Source of the DNA: Schistosoma haematobium
Lineage: Eukaryota; Platyhelminthes; Trematoda; Strigeidida; Schistosomatidae
DNA length: 64,000 nt
Assembly: GCF_000699445.3 (NCBI RefSeq)
Contig: NC_067195.1
Span: forward strand, 21,467,287-21,531,286
Direction: 5' to 3'
Shown: positions 24,226 through 36,155 of the stretch, piece after piece
Layout: every line of letters starts with the position of its first letter
How positions within the stretch are numbered: position 1 is the stretch's first letter
The notes under the pieces: generated by a model
Database searches by the model: none
What the model saw: only the letters and a program-made list of their open reading frames with translations
What the model was told of the DNA's origin: nothing
Translations under genes and position numbers: made by a program

Positions 24226-24492
24226 TATAGATGGAATTAGAAGTGGATAGGACATATATTACGGAAATCACCAAACTACATCATAAGGCAAGCCATAACT
24301 TGGACTACTGAAGGGAAACGGAAAAGAAAACGGCCAAGGAACACATTGCGCCGAGAATTGGAAGTAAACATGATTAGGATGAATAGCAACTGGAAAAAAC
24401 TGGGAAAGATTGCTCAGGACAGAGTTGGATGGCAAGTGCTGGTAGGCCGACCTATACTCCTCGACGAGGAGTAGCAGGCGTAAGTAAGTAAA
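24226..24492 (+). mobile_element. Family B LINE 3' fragment, plus strand
   Basis: Encodes the tail of the family B protein with stops: [17 protein letters not shown], [15 protein letters not shown] and [12 protein letters not shown], then GTAGCAGGCGTAAGTAAG. The GTAAGTAAG end is the family's terminal tandem repeat, not a splice donor. The copy starts abruptly after AGATGGAATTAGAAGTGG, a severe 5' truncation. Confidence 0.75.
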
Positions 24493-24829
24493 TATAGATG
24501 GGATCGTTAAATTTTAGGAAACAATTTCCAGGGAATTTAACTTCAACGATTTCTAAACATCCATATTTAGTCGACAATATTTAGATTTTCACTGTTTCTT
24601 TTTTCAATTTTCGTGGGAAATTTATCGTGTTATTTTATAGTAAAAGCCGAAATATTATATCTGAGCGAATTGGTTAAGATCGATCTGAAATCATAAACGA
24701 ACAATTAGTTTGAAGAAGACTTTATGAGTTAGTTTAGAATTAATGATAAATCTTCACTGAAACCTTCATAAATCAAAACTGAGCATTCTTTAAATAAAGC
24801 TTATATACAGTTCGTTTGGGTTGTTTTTG

Positions 24830-25275
24830 AAATTTTTTTTATTTGTGTACTGACGTGAGCGGTTGATTCTTCCTAGTCTGAGGATTCTCAGGAATGTGTG
24901 CTGATAATCCCATATGAAGTTTAGGTTTAATTTACCCACCCAGCAAAGTGGATGGTGCCCCATGGCTCTTCGGGCAGAGGAAAGAGCCCAAAATGAATGT
25001 ACGACTGGACATTGGAGAATTGTGTAGATAGGGACATGATATCAGTAGTATAGGTGAATTTCTCGACTCACACCACGTAGTGCAGACGTATTATATTGGC
25101 CTATATTACGTTTTTCCTATCACGTTCGGAAGCTCTTATGCAACCAAAAGAGTTGATGAGCTGATAATAAGCTCATCTATCTTCAAATATGCTTCATGTG
25201 CAGATATTCAAATGCAGGTATCGAGGATACATACATTCCAGCGATATACACATTGAATTCAGATAGTTGTAGCCA
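24830..25275. repeat. Dispersed repeat part Y (relative at 54.69-55.02 kb)
   Basis: Matches 54.77-55.02 kb in the same orientation: shared ATCAGTAGTAT, GTAGTGCAGAC, TTGGCCTA, TTTCGGAAG-like and AACCAAA-GC(G)TGATGAGC. The left part carries CAGCAAAGTGGATGGTGCC and CATGGCTCTTCGGGCAGAGG, G+C-rich and probably element-derived. At 54.6-55.7 kb parts X and Y lie next to each other, suggesting one composite repeat family. Confidence 0.5.
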
Positions 25276-26734
25276 TTTTAGAAAAATGTATATGCATTAT
25301 TTATAATACATTTTACTATAAACTGTCATACCTTAAGGGAAATAAGAGAATCTGATATTGATGAATAATGTTTGTCAATAAGATAACAGAGTAACCCATC
25401 CCGCTTAAAGTCGTTATAATAAACTGGCTTTCAGATGCAATAGACTAAGCAACAGAGTATCATTTACTTTTTTTAACCTTAGGTTGTCTATCATGTTCTC
25501 ATATAAATGGATCTTCTTGAATCCAGCTTTCTTACTGAGAAATAAAATAGTAGTGGTCTTTAAAATAAGAATAAGATAATCGTAATATTTGTGTAAAGAG
25601 AGAATAACAATAGGTATTTGTAAACCTTAAGGAAAAAAAGTTCAATACAATCAACTGACTACAACTGTGATTGTACAGCTCAGCGGAAATACATAAATTA
25701 ATAACGGATAAATGTCGTTGATAAAATGAAGGCCTATTTCAGATTTAACAGCTGGATAGATTAACTATTTGGGATAAAATTATTTCTTTGAATAAAATTT
25801 AATAATCACATGAAAAACCGGTTGATATGAAATAATGGACATTCTTAAGATGAAAAGAATATCTGAGGTTGCTAAACCTCAATGAGTGTTTCTAAAGTAA
25901 AAAAAAAACAATTTTTCACACTGAAATATAATTTGACATGAGCTTATCATGGAACTTCCCCAATATTATTGAATGTTTAAACAATGCTCACATTTGGGTG
26001 AAACTTTCCTACTAAATTGTATGGCATCAACTGCAATAGGATAACTTATTTTTGTTCTCATTAAACTTGAAAGAACAACAAAGATCAACATCTTGATCAT
26101 AGTTTTATAAATCTCATCACTGCAAATTATTTCAGAATAAACAACGTTGTTTAAATAGACTATTTATTATTTTCAATAGTAATACAAACTTTATCAATAT
26201 CCTTTTTAACAGTTACATCAAATCTCTATGCCAAATACTTTTCAACGTTGACAATAAAACCAGATAATTCTCTCGTATGTTCATCACTGAAAACAGAATA
26301 TTAAAGTTTCGTAATCTTGTGGGTTCTTACATAGCTTATTACCCACTCTATCAATCTATAGTTTATTCTGATTATTTTGCCAAACATAAAATAAACTATA
26401 ACAATATAATTAAGTAGTAAATTATCATAAATGATAATAATTCGCCAGGTTTATTTTTATTTGCTATTTATAACAAAAATAATTCATGCATTAGTTACTA
26501 ATATTATTCTATTAATTTCTAGTAAATAAAAGGAACAATACATAAATAAACAACCCTTTTTATGGAAAATTGATATAGCCATTATTTCCTGACCTACCAC
26601 CGATGAAAAATATATATTCTAACTAGGAATAAAATGTAATATATCAGATAGTTGATATAACAACCAGCTTTAGCTAGAAAAACATTAAAAATTATGGTGT
26701 ATAGTCTATTACTATGTTAACAATCTTTGAATCA
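25276..26734. other. A+T-rich non-coding stretch
   Basis: No gene, RNA or element recognised. Confidence 0.4.
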
Positions 26735-26815
26735 AATAGAGGTCAAACACAAGACCTTCAGACCTAGCGATGGTACCATTACAATCAAATCAGTTAGTCA
26801 GTATTCACAGTTCGC
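26735..26815 (-). mobile_element. Probable SINE head fragment
   Basis: AAGACCTTCAGACCTAGCGATGG on the plus strand, written in parts, resembles the reverse-complemented tRNA-like head of the SINE at 13.2 kb (AGAACCTTCAGGTCTC, CGAGCGA) and extends to a GTTAGTCAGTATTC region at the A-box position. The ribozyme part is absent. Confidence 0.35.
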
Positions 26816-26970
26816 AGATTAAGTCAAGAATTATGCAAACTACCCTGTAGATTACATTATACTAATCGATAAAGAAGTTAAAATTCAGGTAAAATATATG
26901 TTTTTCTCAAATTCTTTTATTTATCTTGAACCAGTGGTCTTGTAGTGTCGGTTGCTGTGTTAAGCCTTAT

Positions 26971-27399
26971 TGTGGCTTCCGGACAAGCCAATTTATTCAT
27001 TCTACTTGGGTTACATTTTGACCTTGTTAATTATTCGCTTATCAACCTTGATTGTTTTTATGTAAACGTATGTGTGTTCATTTCTATCTTACTCATTACA
27101 TGTCTTTAACTTATTTTTGTGTGACTATAAATATCGATTAACGGTTGATTAAATTGAGTTGGCTCACTCACCTCCTCCATTGCGTATCATTCCATTTCGC
27201 TCCGCTTTCCGACCAACGGTTGTAAGCAATACACGTATTCAAAATTCATTCTCGCATTTGACTTATCTAATTCCGTTATTCACCGACGCGATTTCAGTCG
27301 ATGACTATATACGAGGATAGCCAGGATGTATGTTTTGACACCAATGATTCGATAACTATCACTCATATAATATAACTGCAGTCAGATCACGGTCCACTA
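26971..27399 (+). mobile_element. LTR-like repeat, same family as 3655-4097
   Basis: Starts TGTGGCTTCCGGACAAG and ends near GGTCCACTA, so the ends are weakly inverted (TGTGG/CCACT). The first 200 bases are almost identical to the 3.65-kb copy, including the TATA-like GACTATAAATATCG; the remaining 220 bases are clearly more diverged and shorter. No coding sequence follows, so a solo LTR is likely. Confidence 0.6.
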
Positions 27400-28288
27400 A
27401 AGTCTGTTCCTGTTACTTAACAATAACAAATCATAACTATAAGGATTTATAAATACATACATGAGGAACATCCAAGTAAATGTCCCATACATTTTCTTCC
27501 TGTGTATCAGTGAAAAACAGTTATAAATAGCTTCCTTTGCATTTGAAAACGTTTAACCAACATCTACCTATATACACAGAATCATAACAATAGTATCAAT
27601 ATGTCTCAGTCAATTTCTTCATTATCAGATCAATAACATTTCTAAAAAAAAGTCAGACAAAACTAGTGAGTTAAAAGCCTAGAAAGAAACTAGACTAGGA
27701 GAATGAGAAATAAGGGGAGAATAAAGAGAGATTTCCGAAGATAAAAACAAATACCAGTTCTAATTAAAAACAATTAGATAAATGAAGTGAAAGACATCAC
27801 AAGACTACATGATAATTATTCAATGTATTTTGCATTAAAAAAGGAAATCGGACGAAATGCAAATGAACAAGCTGTGGTTTGAAGAAAATGAGTTTGAAAA
27901 AAAAAATAAGAAAGGAGAGGAAAGTCCTCATATTGTCTACACATGTAAATTGCTTTATATTTATTCACCTTTCACAATATTCCATCCTGAAATGTTTTGG
28001 AACAGAAAGATGTTTTTTATTGAAAAAATAAAACAAAAGCCACGTGTTTGGAAATGGATACATGGGTAAAAGAATTTTTTGACAGCCTAATAAATGCATT
28101 TAATTATGTTATTTGACATGATAATTCAACGGACAAATTTCCGCTAACTTTGAAATTAAGAAATTACTTTGAACTCAATAAAACCTAATTCAATATCCAT
28201 ACTCATTTCCATTTTGCATTGAGTTATTATAAAATTCTACCATGGACTATACTTTGATATGTAGATGTTTAACAATTAAAAACTCTAG
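27400..28288. other. A+T-rich non-coding stretch
   Basis: A lysine-rich 70-codon frame at 27857-28069 is compositionally biased and has no domain. Nothing supported. Confidence 0.4.
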
Positions 28289-28506
28289 CTAAGTGAACCA
28301 AATAAGCTAGATAGCCCACAAATGCCATGGTACGGCCGAGGGTCGGGAAAGTCAACTCTCCCTAACGAAATGCTCTCACATGGCCACGCGTATATAGCCA
28401 TCACCAGGGAAGTCCTACTCACTGCCTTCTCGCACCAGGGGTGTTGTTTACGAAATTGAGAGGACGAAAAGCGAATGTCCGGCTCTTTAACCGGTTCGCT
28501 GGACAC
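28289..28506 (-). other. G+C-rich open segment, repeat or exon
   Basis: About 215 bases stand out sharply from A+T-rich flanks. On the minus strand a textbook acceptor (TCTCTCTTACTCTCAG) is followed by a 73-codon open frame containing DIRFSSSQFRKQHPWCEKAVS, read in blocks, and RVDFPDPRPYHGICG, ending in TAG. Codon use is balanced. No domain is recognised. The abrupt edges would also suit a dispersed element, and such blocks are common in schistosome genomes, so the repeat explanation is preferred slightly. Confidence 0.35.
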
Positions 28507-30953
28507 TGAGAGTAAGAGAGATATTTCTGCAACAACATCAATGAAATAGCAGTATTTTAGACTTGATCCGTATATTCCTCAATTTTAGCGGGAATCAGGT
28601 TTCCCTTCCATCTTCAAATTGAAAACATACTCATGAAATATAAAATTTCACCTTCAATTCCTGAATTCTCCTTAGATTGAACATTTGTTACACCACTTGA
28701 TCTGTAGCGATATGTGTCAGTGAACTCGTTTTACGAGTGATATATGCGGGTTAATTAACTGAATACGCTGTGTAGTGGGCTATATGTGAAACACAATTGA
28801 CAGAAAAAAGAATATTCACAAGTGTGTAGCTCGCTCACATTAGAAAGCAATTAATTTAAAAATAAATTTCATGAGATCCAAATTGAGAAAATCCTAATGT
28901 TTACTTATGTCTTTAAGTCTCTATAGAAAAATTGAGGTTTTGTTGTGTAAAACTACTACTAAGTTCTAGATATAATCATATCTGTTTGATTACCAACTGT
29001 AAATAAACAGACAGTTGATCGAAGGAAATATTCAAGATATAAAGGATTGAAAACGACTTCAACAGTGAATAATTTAAAGTAAAAAAATACCTTTCATATA
29101 AAGAATGGTACCCGTGTAAAATATGGCTGAATACTATCATAAGTTCTTTAGTTTTTCAACTTTGTCTAGATTAACTAAAAACAGGAAATGCATAAAACGT
29201 TTTGTCTAATACATTGATGCCATGAAACGAGTACACAACTATACAATGGTTGTTATTTAGCAAACAAATACAATGAATTTTGTCAGTTTGTTTTATTTGA
29301 AATTGGCTGAATGAACAACTATTTTTCGTCATTTTAATGTATCATAAAAGTTTAGACATTTAGAACTCGTAGGTAATTCGTCACATCATTCATTTACCAT
29401 AGATGGGTAGATAAAAATGGTACAGAAGTTAGTTAAACAATTTTCTGGATAGTTTGAAGAATTCCTTTGCATGAGTGTTCAAGTTGTATTTTTATTTTGC
29501 TAATAAACTTCTCAACAGTGCTGTGGTGTCTGGTTCAAATAGTAATTGCTTAGTACATTATAGTATGTTTATTTCTTCGTATAATATAACATCTTCAAAT
29601 GCATTCATGACTTAAGTTTTTTCATGGGTTCCGGTCCTTCATGACTACTAGCTTATGTATTGGACAGGTCAGAGAATTAATAGTCCGTACAATACATTCA
29701 ATACCCCAAATTCTATTAATTATTGGTCATTAATTTTATACCTTAATTAATTCTTTCAGCGCGTTTACTCTTACAACAGATTAAACTATTCAGTGAGAAT
29801 ACTTGGAAAATGTAGCTGCGTTATGAGTTATAACATTATTATCTTTTGAACTGATGAGAATAATAAAGAGAAAACGATTATTCAATGAAACTGAGATAAT
29901 GATGTAGAACTCATGAGTGATCGGATAACATGAAGTAGAAAGAAAGAAAAATAATTCGGGGTTGAACAACTACATGATTTTAGAATGCAGGCCATGTAGG
30001 TCATTTAGTATTAAGGGGCATAAGATCAGATTATCAGAGTAAACTTCTTTAAGCTACACCACTAGCAGAAAAACTGTTAACATTTAATTTAGCTACCTCT
30101 AAAATAGAGTATTAACTGTTCCTAAGTGTAGGGAAACAAAATAATTCATGTTCAACAAAATGACTATATGATTCGGCTTTCGGTTATAAAACATAAATTT
30201 TCATTGCATTTAAATGAATTAGATAATCAATAGAAAGATGCAAAGAAATAAACATCCATGTCATGATCTGATTCCCAGAATTACTGTGGATTTTCCAATT
30301 AAATTGAACGATAAAAAGACTGTATACAGTCACATATATTTCCAGCTAGTTTACTTAATCCAATAACAAGTCAGGGTAATATAGTGGAGAGTACAGTGTA
30401 GTGTAAACTTACCTTATCCATATTCGTATACTCTAACTTGAATCTAATTCAAACCATTCTCACTTCTTTCTCATTAATCAGAAATGCCATTGAGAATCAA
30501 CTCACTTTCGAAAATAAAAGAAAACCGAAATAATGTATGTCAACAGTTTATTTTTTTCCACCTAAAATGAAAGGAAAACTAGTACATTGTTTAACAAAGA
30601 AAAGAAAATAGAGTCTAGACAAGGCATATTTCACATTCACATTTTTTTCTTTAAAATGAAGTGATTATTGTCATTCTTAGTTACTTTTATTGGTCTAATA
30701 TAACCATGAATACATACTTATATTCATGGCAATATACATATAGTTTGAAGAATTTCTTTTTGTATATGACAGCTTTTTTGTTTAAAAGTATTCTTTAATA
30801 AGAAGTAAAGAAATGCTTAAACTTATTGTGAGATTGTTTAGTATACTTCCATAGCAATCTATTATCTTTTCATAATAATAATAACAATGAAATTGTCTGA
30901 CATCTGTCAAAATAGCCATAGTATTTCTAACGTTGTTTTATAGTTTATCATGG

Positions 30954-30990
<37 letters not shown>

Positions 30991-32169
30991 CGAAATCATA
31001 ATGTTGTCTGACTTCTTTAGAAATCTATGACTTCATTATGCCTATCAGTCACTTGCTTCCAATATTATTGGGTTTACTTTATTGCCTTTTAAGTTGTTGG
31101 TTAGTAAACTATCTCAGTTTTAGCATAGTGGTCATGTTTTTCACTTATTTTTTTTTGAAACAAACAAACGAATAAAAAAGGAAGTGATCTTTCATTTTGT
31201 TCTAAAGTTAAGTAATATGAGAATAAAGAAAATAATTATCGTAGCCAACATGAAATATTGTATGATAGACGCGAATTTTCTCTTTTTATTGAAATAAATT
31301 TGATTGAAGCAAACAACACTTAGATTAAATTTCTTGTGATTGTTTTGTTCTGTTTAGCTTTAGGCTTATAAATGAGCAAAAACTGATTAGGACTAAAGAT
31401 TTCTAATTAATGTCAGTAGAGAGTTGCAACTAATCAGGTCGATCATTGAGTTTGGAATTTTGACCATGTTCTAAGCACCATAGTTTGAACATCCGAATAG
31501 GAACACTGAACCTATTACGAGATGTATTGCTCTAAGTCGATTAAACGAACCTTTAATTAGTTATTATGATCTTTAACAAACTAATCATTTGCCTAGTTAA
31601 CAGTTACTTATAGCCAAGCTCACCTCAGTTTCATATACCTTTGACTTAAATGTCGTTGTTAAATTACTGAAATTATCCTAGTTCAAAAGGAAAAGCTTTC
31701 GTTACGAACAAAATTCAGAGAAAACATATGATTCAACGTTGACAGTTACATACTTGAAATTATTGTCTTTGTAAAAACTTTTTTAAATTACGCATTACTT
31801 ATTAAAACGGGGGAATTCATGGTACATTCATAAAGTAATTTTGAGTTTATAACCTTGAGAGATACACACTTTGGTATGCATCAACGTCAAGTTTAGCTTT
31901 AACTCAACCATTAATAATTTTTAAAAACCATTGGAATTACACTCTAACCTTTCAAGTCTATTAGACATAAGCTCTAGCATCAGATATTTGATTTAACCCT
32001 TTATGATTCAATCGCAGAAAAAAAAGAAATAGTCCATACTGTGTAAGTTGTTTAATAATGGCGATTATTATTTTCTTTTGTTACTACCTAAAAGTCATTA
32101 GGTTGAGATAACTGTTCTGTTGAAGATTGATATTATGACTGAAGTTTGAACTTAACAAGTTCTCTATGT
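28507..32169. other. Long A+T-rich stretch with one trinucleotide repeat
   Basis: Apart from the microsatellite at 30954-30989, no gene, element or RNA is recognised over 3.6 kb. Open frames are short and compositionally biased. Confidence 0.4.
30954..30989. repeat. (AAT)n microsatellite
   Basis: About 12 uninterrupted ATA/TAA units. Confidence 0.95.
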
Positions 32170-32465
32170 TGTAAATATTGATTCGAAGACTAGTACTACG
32201 TAATCGCTGGAGGTGGATAGGACATATATTGCAGAAATCATTGAACTGCAACATAGGGCAAGTGCTAACTAAAAATCCTAAATGGAAAAGGAAAAGAGGA
32301 AGATCAAGGAACACATTGTGTCGGAAATTGGTGACATACATCGAAAGAATGAACAGCACTTAGAAACAGATGGAGAGGATTGCCCAGGACGGAGTTGGAT
32401 GGCGAATCCTAGTGAGTGGCCTATACACCCTCATGAGAGGTAATAGGTGTAAGTAAATAATCTAC
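32170..32465 (+). mobile_element. Family B LINE 3' fragment, plus strand
   Basis: The open frame 32178-32363 reads RNRWRWIGHILQKSLNCN, KWKRKRGRSRNTLCRKLV and ERMNST, then after a stop MERIAQDGVGWRILVSGLYT, ending GGTAATAGGTGTAAGTAAATAA. It is the C-terminus and TAAG-type end of family B. Confidence 0.75.
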
Positions 32466-33333
32466 TGCCTACGACATCACACTAAAAAAACAAACCATAC
32501 TGAACACAAATATATGAATTTTTTTATTTGCGTGACTATAAATGCACGTTGATGATGGACAATTTTCCATTTATAAAGTATGAAGTATTAGCGCACTAAA
32601 TGAGCAAGTTTTTGAAACTAACAATATGAAGACGTGTAGTATAACGACAGATAAAGTTGGTTATTCAACAATAAACTGTACATCGACGTGTTACCTAGCG
32701 TAAAAAAATCTATAAAAATCTATCATTTCACTGCGATTTTCAATTGAAAATAAAAACTAGATCAACAAATCAACTACACCCATACAGAAAAAAAACGCAC
32801 AGTTACGTCATTTTAAAATAGAGAATGATAAGCGACGTTAAAATAATTTTGATAGAAATTTATGTGGTATTATATGATGACTGTATCTTTCGTGTTTAAA
32901 TTCAATGTGCATAACTTTCAGTGGCTATTGTGATAAGTAACATTGCATACAAAGATACATTAAGCTTTTTTGCATTTATTCGCATATACATATATGCAGG
33001 TAGTAGATTGACAAGATTGTCTACTGATCTATTAATAGATAGAATATTCACATATTTATCATTATTAACATATAATCAACAGAATTTTAAATCAAGACTG
33101 GTACCATGGGCGGTCGTATCATTATTATTATAAACAAATATAATACGACTTTATAGATGAGAGGAAGTATTAAAAATAAAGAGATTTCAGAATAAATTGA
33201 ATTTAGTACAAAACTGCTTAAACGTAATTTCTAGTTACGTAATAAAGATATTAGTTCATTTTTGAAAGAAAAATAGTGATCCAGTTTTACTGAACAAATA
33301 CTGAACCTTTGGTACAACAATAATCTTCAAATA
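32466..33333. other. A+T-rich non-coding stretch
   Basis: A 70-codon plus-strand frame at 32921-33133 has no domain. Nothing else is seen. Confidence 0.4.
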
Positions 33334-33558
33334 CAAATTCACTGTATAATTTATTAGTCAGAAGGTGAATAAACATATCAAACAAAAGTATGCTTCATAC
33401 AATATTCATGATCTTATTTTTCTAATAAATACTATTTGCATATAGAATATCATACAATCTATTCATATAAGGAATACTTCTTCAAAGAGTTTATTTTCAA
33501 AGCTGTACAATCACATATATACATGATAAATAATAGGTCAATAAATAATTTCGGTAGT
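33334..33558 (-). repeat. Penelope-type pseudo-LTR, downstream copy
   Basis: A direct repeat of 34550-34758 with about 95% identity, read from landmarks ATACAAATTCACTGTATAAT, AGTATGCTTCATACAATATTC and GTACAATCACATATATACATG. The copies lie about 1.2 kb apart around a Penelope-like coding remnant, the arrangement of Penelope pseudo-LTRs. On the minus strand it includes a degraded hammerhead-like piece, CTTTGAAGAAG followed by TATTC/GAATA pairing. Confidence 0.7.
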
Positions 33559-34562
33559 TCATATAAGCGCGGGATGATTGAACTCATTGGACGTATGTGA
33601 TCATATAAATCTGGGGTTATTATCCCCTTATTCTTAAGATTTTTAACAACGTCCGTTAGCTGTTTCTCAGTTTGCAGTGTTTCATCTACTTCTCCTTTAG
33701 GTTTGGAAAATTCAGTAACACCCTCTAAGACTAACCTCATTTTATCCAAATATTCTTGGCAGTCAAGTAGTATTACACCAGCTCCTTTGTTAGGTTTACT
33801 TAGGATTAAATCCTTAATTTTTTTCAGGAGCATTAGCTGATCTAAATGGATCTTAGTTAATAAGTTATTCTTACTGTATTGAATATTAACGTATCCATGA
33901 CTACAGTCCAGTAATGTGGATTTAAAATGCTGAAGATTTTGTGGGGCTGTCAGCACAAGATCGTGAGTTTGATTTAATAGATTTTCGAATTGTATTTGCG
34001 CATGAATTCTATTGGTTTTGGAGGTGCTGTTTCAGAACTTTGGACCCAATGATAACGCCTGCACTGGGATTGGCGAAAGTTTAATCGAAGAATGATTAAA
34101 TATATACTTCTCGGTATGTACTGGAAACTTCTTAATTACGTCTACGTGTTGTAATATTTCCAAGTGTTTATGTTTAGCTTCTTGTGACTTTTTGAGTAAC
34201 ATTAGTAACATAATCCTTAATTTGTTTACGTTCATCTAAGGACATTTCGAGCAATGCGTGACTTCATAGAGATATGTTGCGATCTAGTTCAACTATTCAA
34301 GATTTAATAGCATCGATACAATTGAGTGTATGACGTTTGAGTGTTTTTGCATTGGGATGAATATGGTTTCGCCATAGTGCCTTCTAGAAACGTTTAGGAT
34401 AATCATTACTTTCGATACAGCTTTCAAAAAAAAACTGATCTCACATTTCACTAACGCAAGCTTGATGGTGTAACGTAAGAACCGATTGAGTTCTTTCATC
34501 TTCATAAGGTTTTTGCATTTCTTCAATTGACAGATAATTCCCATTTTCAAATACAAATTCAC
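33459..34562 (-). pseudogene. Penelope-like element ORF remnant (N-terminus and first RT motif)
   Basis: Minus-strand frames 34293-34562, 34032-34235 and 33459-33956 encode in order LNRFLRYTIKLALVKCEI, then a block ending HNHSS-type sequence and ALSLGPKF, then ILSKPNKGAGVILLDCQEYL, EKQLTDVVKNLKNKGIITP and SSIIPRLYELPK. LSLGPKF, the (S)KPNKGxGVIL block and the PRLYxLPK block are hallmarks of Penelope-like reverse transcriptases. The ORF stops being element-like just after LPK, where pseudo-LTR sequence takes over; the RT palm with its Asp residues and the GIY-YIG nuclease are missing. Frameshifts separate the three pieces. Schistosomes are known to carry Penelope-like elements. Confidence 0.75.
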
Positions 34563-34758
34563 TGTATAATTTATTAATCAGAAGGTGGATAAACACATCA
34601 AACAAAAGTATGCTTCATACAATATTCATGATCTAAATACAATTTGCAAATAGAATATCATACAATTTATTCATATAAGGAATACTTCTTCAAAGAGTTT
34701 ATTTTCAAAGCTGTACAATCACATATATACATGATAAATAATAGGTCAATAAATAATT
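34550..34758 (-). repeat. Penelope-type pseudo-LTR, upstream copy
   Basis: The second member of the direct-repeat pair (see 33334-33558), with a short deletion near 34637. It lies immediately upstream of the Penelope ORF remnant in minus-strand reading, where a pseudo-LTR would provide the promoter. Confidence 0.7.
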
Positions 34759-35170
34759 GTCTATTAAAATTTGACTAGTTTTTATGTGAAATTTGACTAC
34801 GTAATGTGAATAAACAAATATCTATAGAAAAAAAGAAAAATGAATGAAACACGAGAAATATATCATCAATAAGGTGAAAAGTGTAACTGTGTTTATCGTT
34901 AAGTTGAAATGATGTGTGAATGGCAATCAGGAAATCTAGGTCAAAACAATCTTTAAAAATAAGAAAACAGAATAAAACCCGAATCAATTTTAAAGCTGTA
35001 CATGAGGAAACTGAAAAAGAATAAGAAAAATCAAATTAATTAAATAAAGATACAGACTAAGGTCACGGTAAAGAAAGAGATTCAACAATATGTTTTGGTA
35101 CTTAAGTTCCAGATGAACAAATCTTTCTCATTGTAAGGTAGGTTAAGGAGTACAACCGTTGGTACATTTG
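34759..35170 (-). mobile_element. 3' region of a second, tandem Penelope-like copy
   Basis: Similar in order and content to 50890-51290: ACTACGTAATGTGAATAA against ATTACGTAATATGAATAA, TAAGGTCACGGTAA against TAAGGCCAAGGTAA, and a decayed C-terminal peptide (DLFIWNLSTKTY-like). It sits directly upstream of the pseudo-LTR, so on the minus strand the order is 3' region, pseudo-LTR, new 5' ORF, pseudo-LTR. That is the tandem layout known for Penelope insertions. Confidence 0.5.
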
Positions 35171-35987
35171 ACTGCATTTTATAAATGATGTCAAGTGACC
35201 AATCATAACTGAATGTTTTTTGTTCAGTACATGTCACACAATCAATGACGTAACTGACTTATGTTCTCATTTGCTAAGCTAGAGCGGTAGATGCTCCTGA
35301 AAGGGATGAAGAACCAGCTTTGATGAACAATCTACATACCTAGCTCTACAAGAGCAGGTAAACTCATATACATATAGTGAGCTGGTCAATACTGGTAATC
35401 GTTCTTTAAAATGGAATCAAATAAGATGATCATGGTAGACGACTCATGTTCGTCGCGTTAGATATCTCACTAATAGTTCTCTTCAGAGGTATTTTTAGTG
35501 TACCACTTGCAATATCTTCCGTAAATTGAAGATCTGCGAACAATGATTCTTTATGAACAATGAATTAATGAAGGTTGTTTATAACTCTTCTTTTTCTCTG
35601 CAACTCCCAGAGGGCATCGATTTTCCATATTGTTGGATCTCAAAATGAATAGTTCATCCTCTAGGGAGTCTAGTAAATAAATTTTGTGACGACAAAAATA
35701 TTTTGTTTTTTAGTTATTGGAGCCTAATTATATAAGCTCCTCAGTTCCAAGTAGATTTTCAACATGTGGTTCTTTGTATTGATCCATCATTTCTACCAGT
35801 AAACAGAAACTCAAGGAAAGGAAGTATTGATTTATATCCATATTCCACTGTAAATTTAAATAATGGACGAGATTTATTATAAGACTTGAGAATATACTGG
35901 ATATCAAACTTTGCATCACATAAAATGAATGTCCCCTCGTCTTATCTCATATACATATTTATAAAATCCATGGAATATGATTATCAG
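35171..35987. other. A+T-rich stretch, possible intron
   Basis: No element recognised. If the exon at 35988 is real its end is an intron finishing GATTATCAG. Confidence 0.35.
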
Positions 35988-36155
35988 TGGAGTCTAAGTA
36001 GCGTGTCTCGTCCTATTTGGAATTTTCCAGCCGGACGTATCTGGATTCCGGAGTCGGTGTTTATTACGGAACTAGAAGTCAACACCACTCGCCTCAAAAC
36101 CTATCGTGTTTTCCACATGGCTGCTGAGCCCCGGCAGTTGTTCCTGGAGCAATGG
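35988..36155 (+). CDS. Candidate internal exon, 56 codons, unknown protein
   Basis: The best host-exon candidate. Between an acceptor (TGATTATCAG|TGG) and a donor (CAATGG|GTATGAG) exactly 56 codons stay open, both ends in phase 0. The block is G+C-richer than its flanks and uses mixed third positions. It reads WSLSSVSRPIWNFPAG, RIWIPESVFITELEVN, TTRLKTYRVFHMAAEPRQ and LFLEQW. The IWIPE block is reminiscent of the W-x-P-D/E segment in the ligand-binding domain of Cys-loop receptors, but the rest does not obviously fit that family, so no function is claimed. The exon could continue a plus-strand gene that also includes 39702-39802. Confidence 0.5.

Noticed and set aside
24478..24492. Splice donor GTAAGT in GGCGTAAGTAAG
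   Set aside because: It is the terminal tandem repeat of family B LINEs, seen at three other places.
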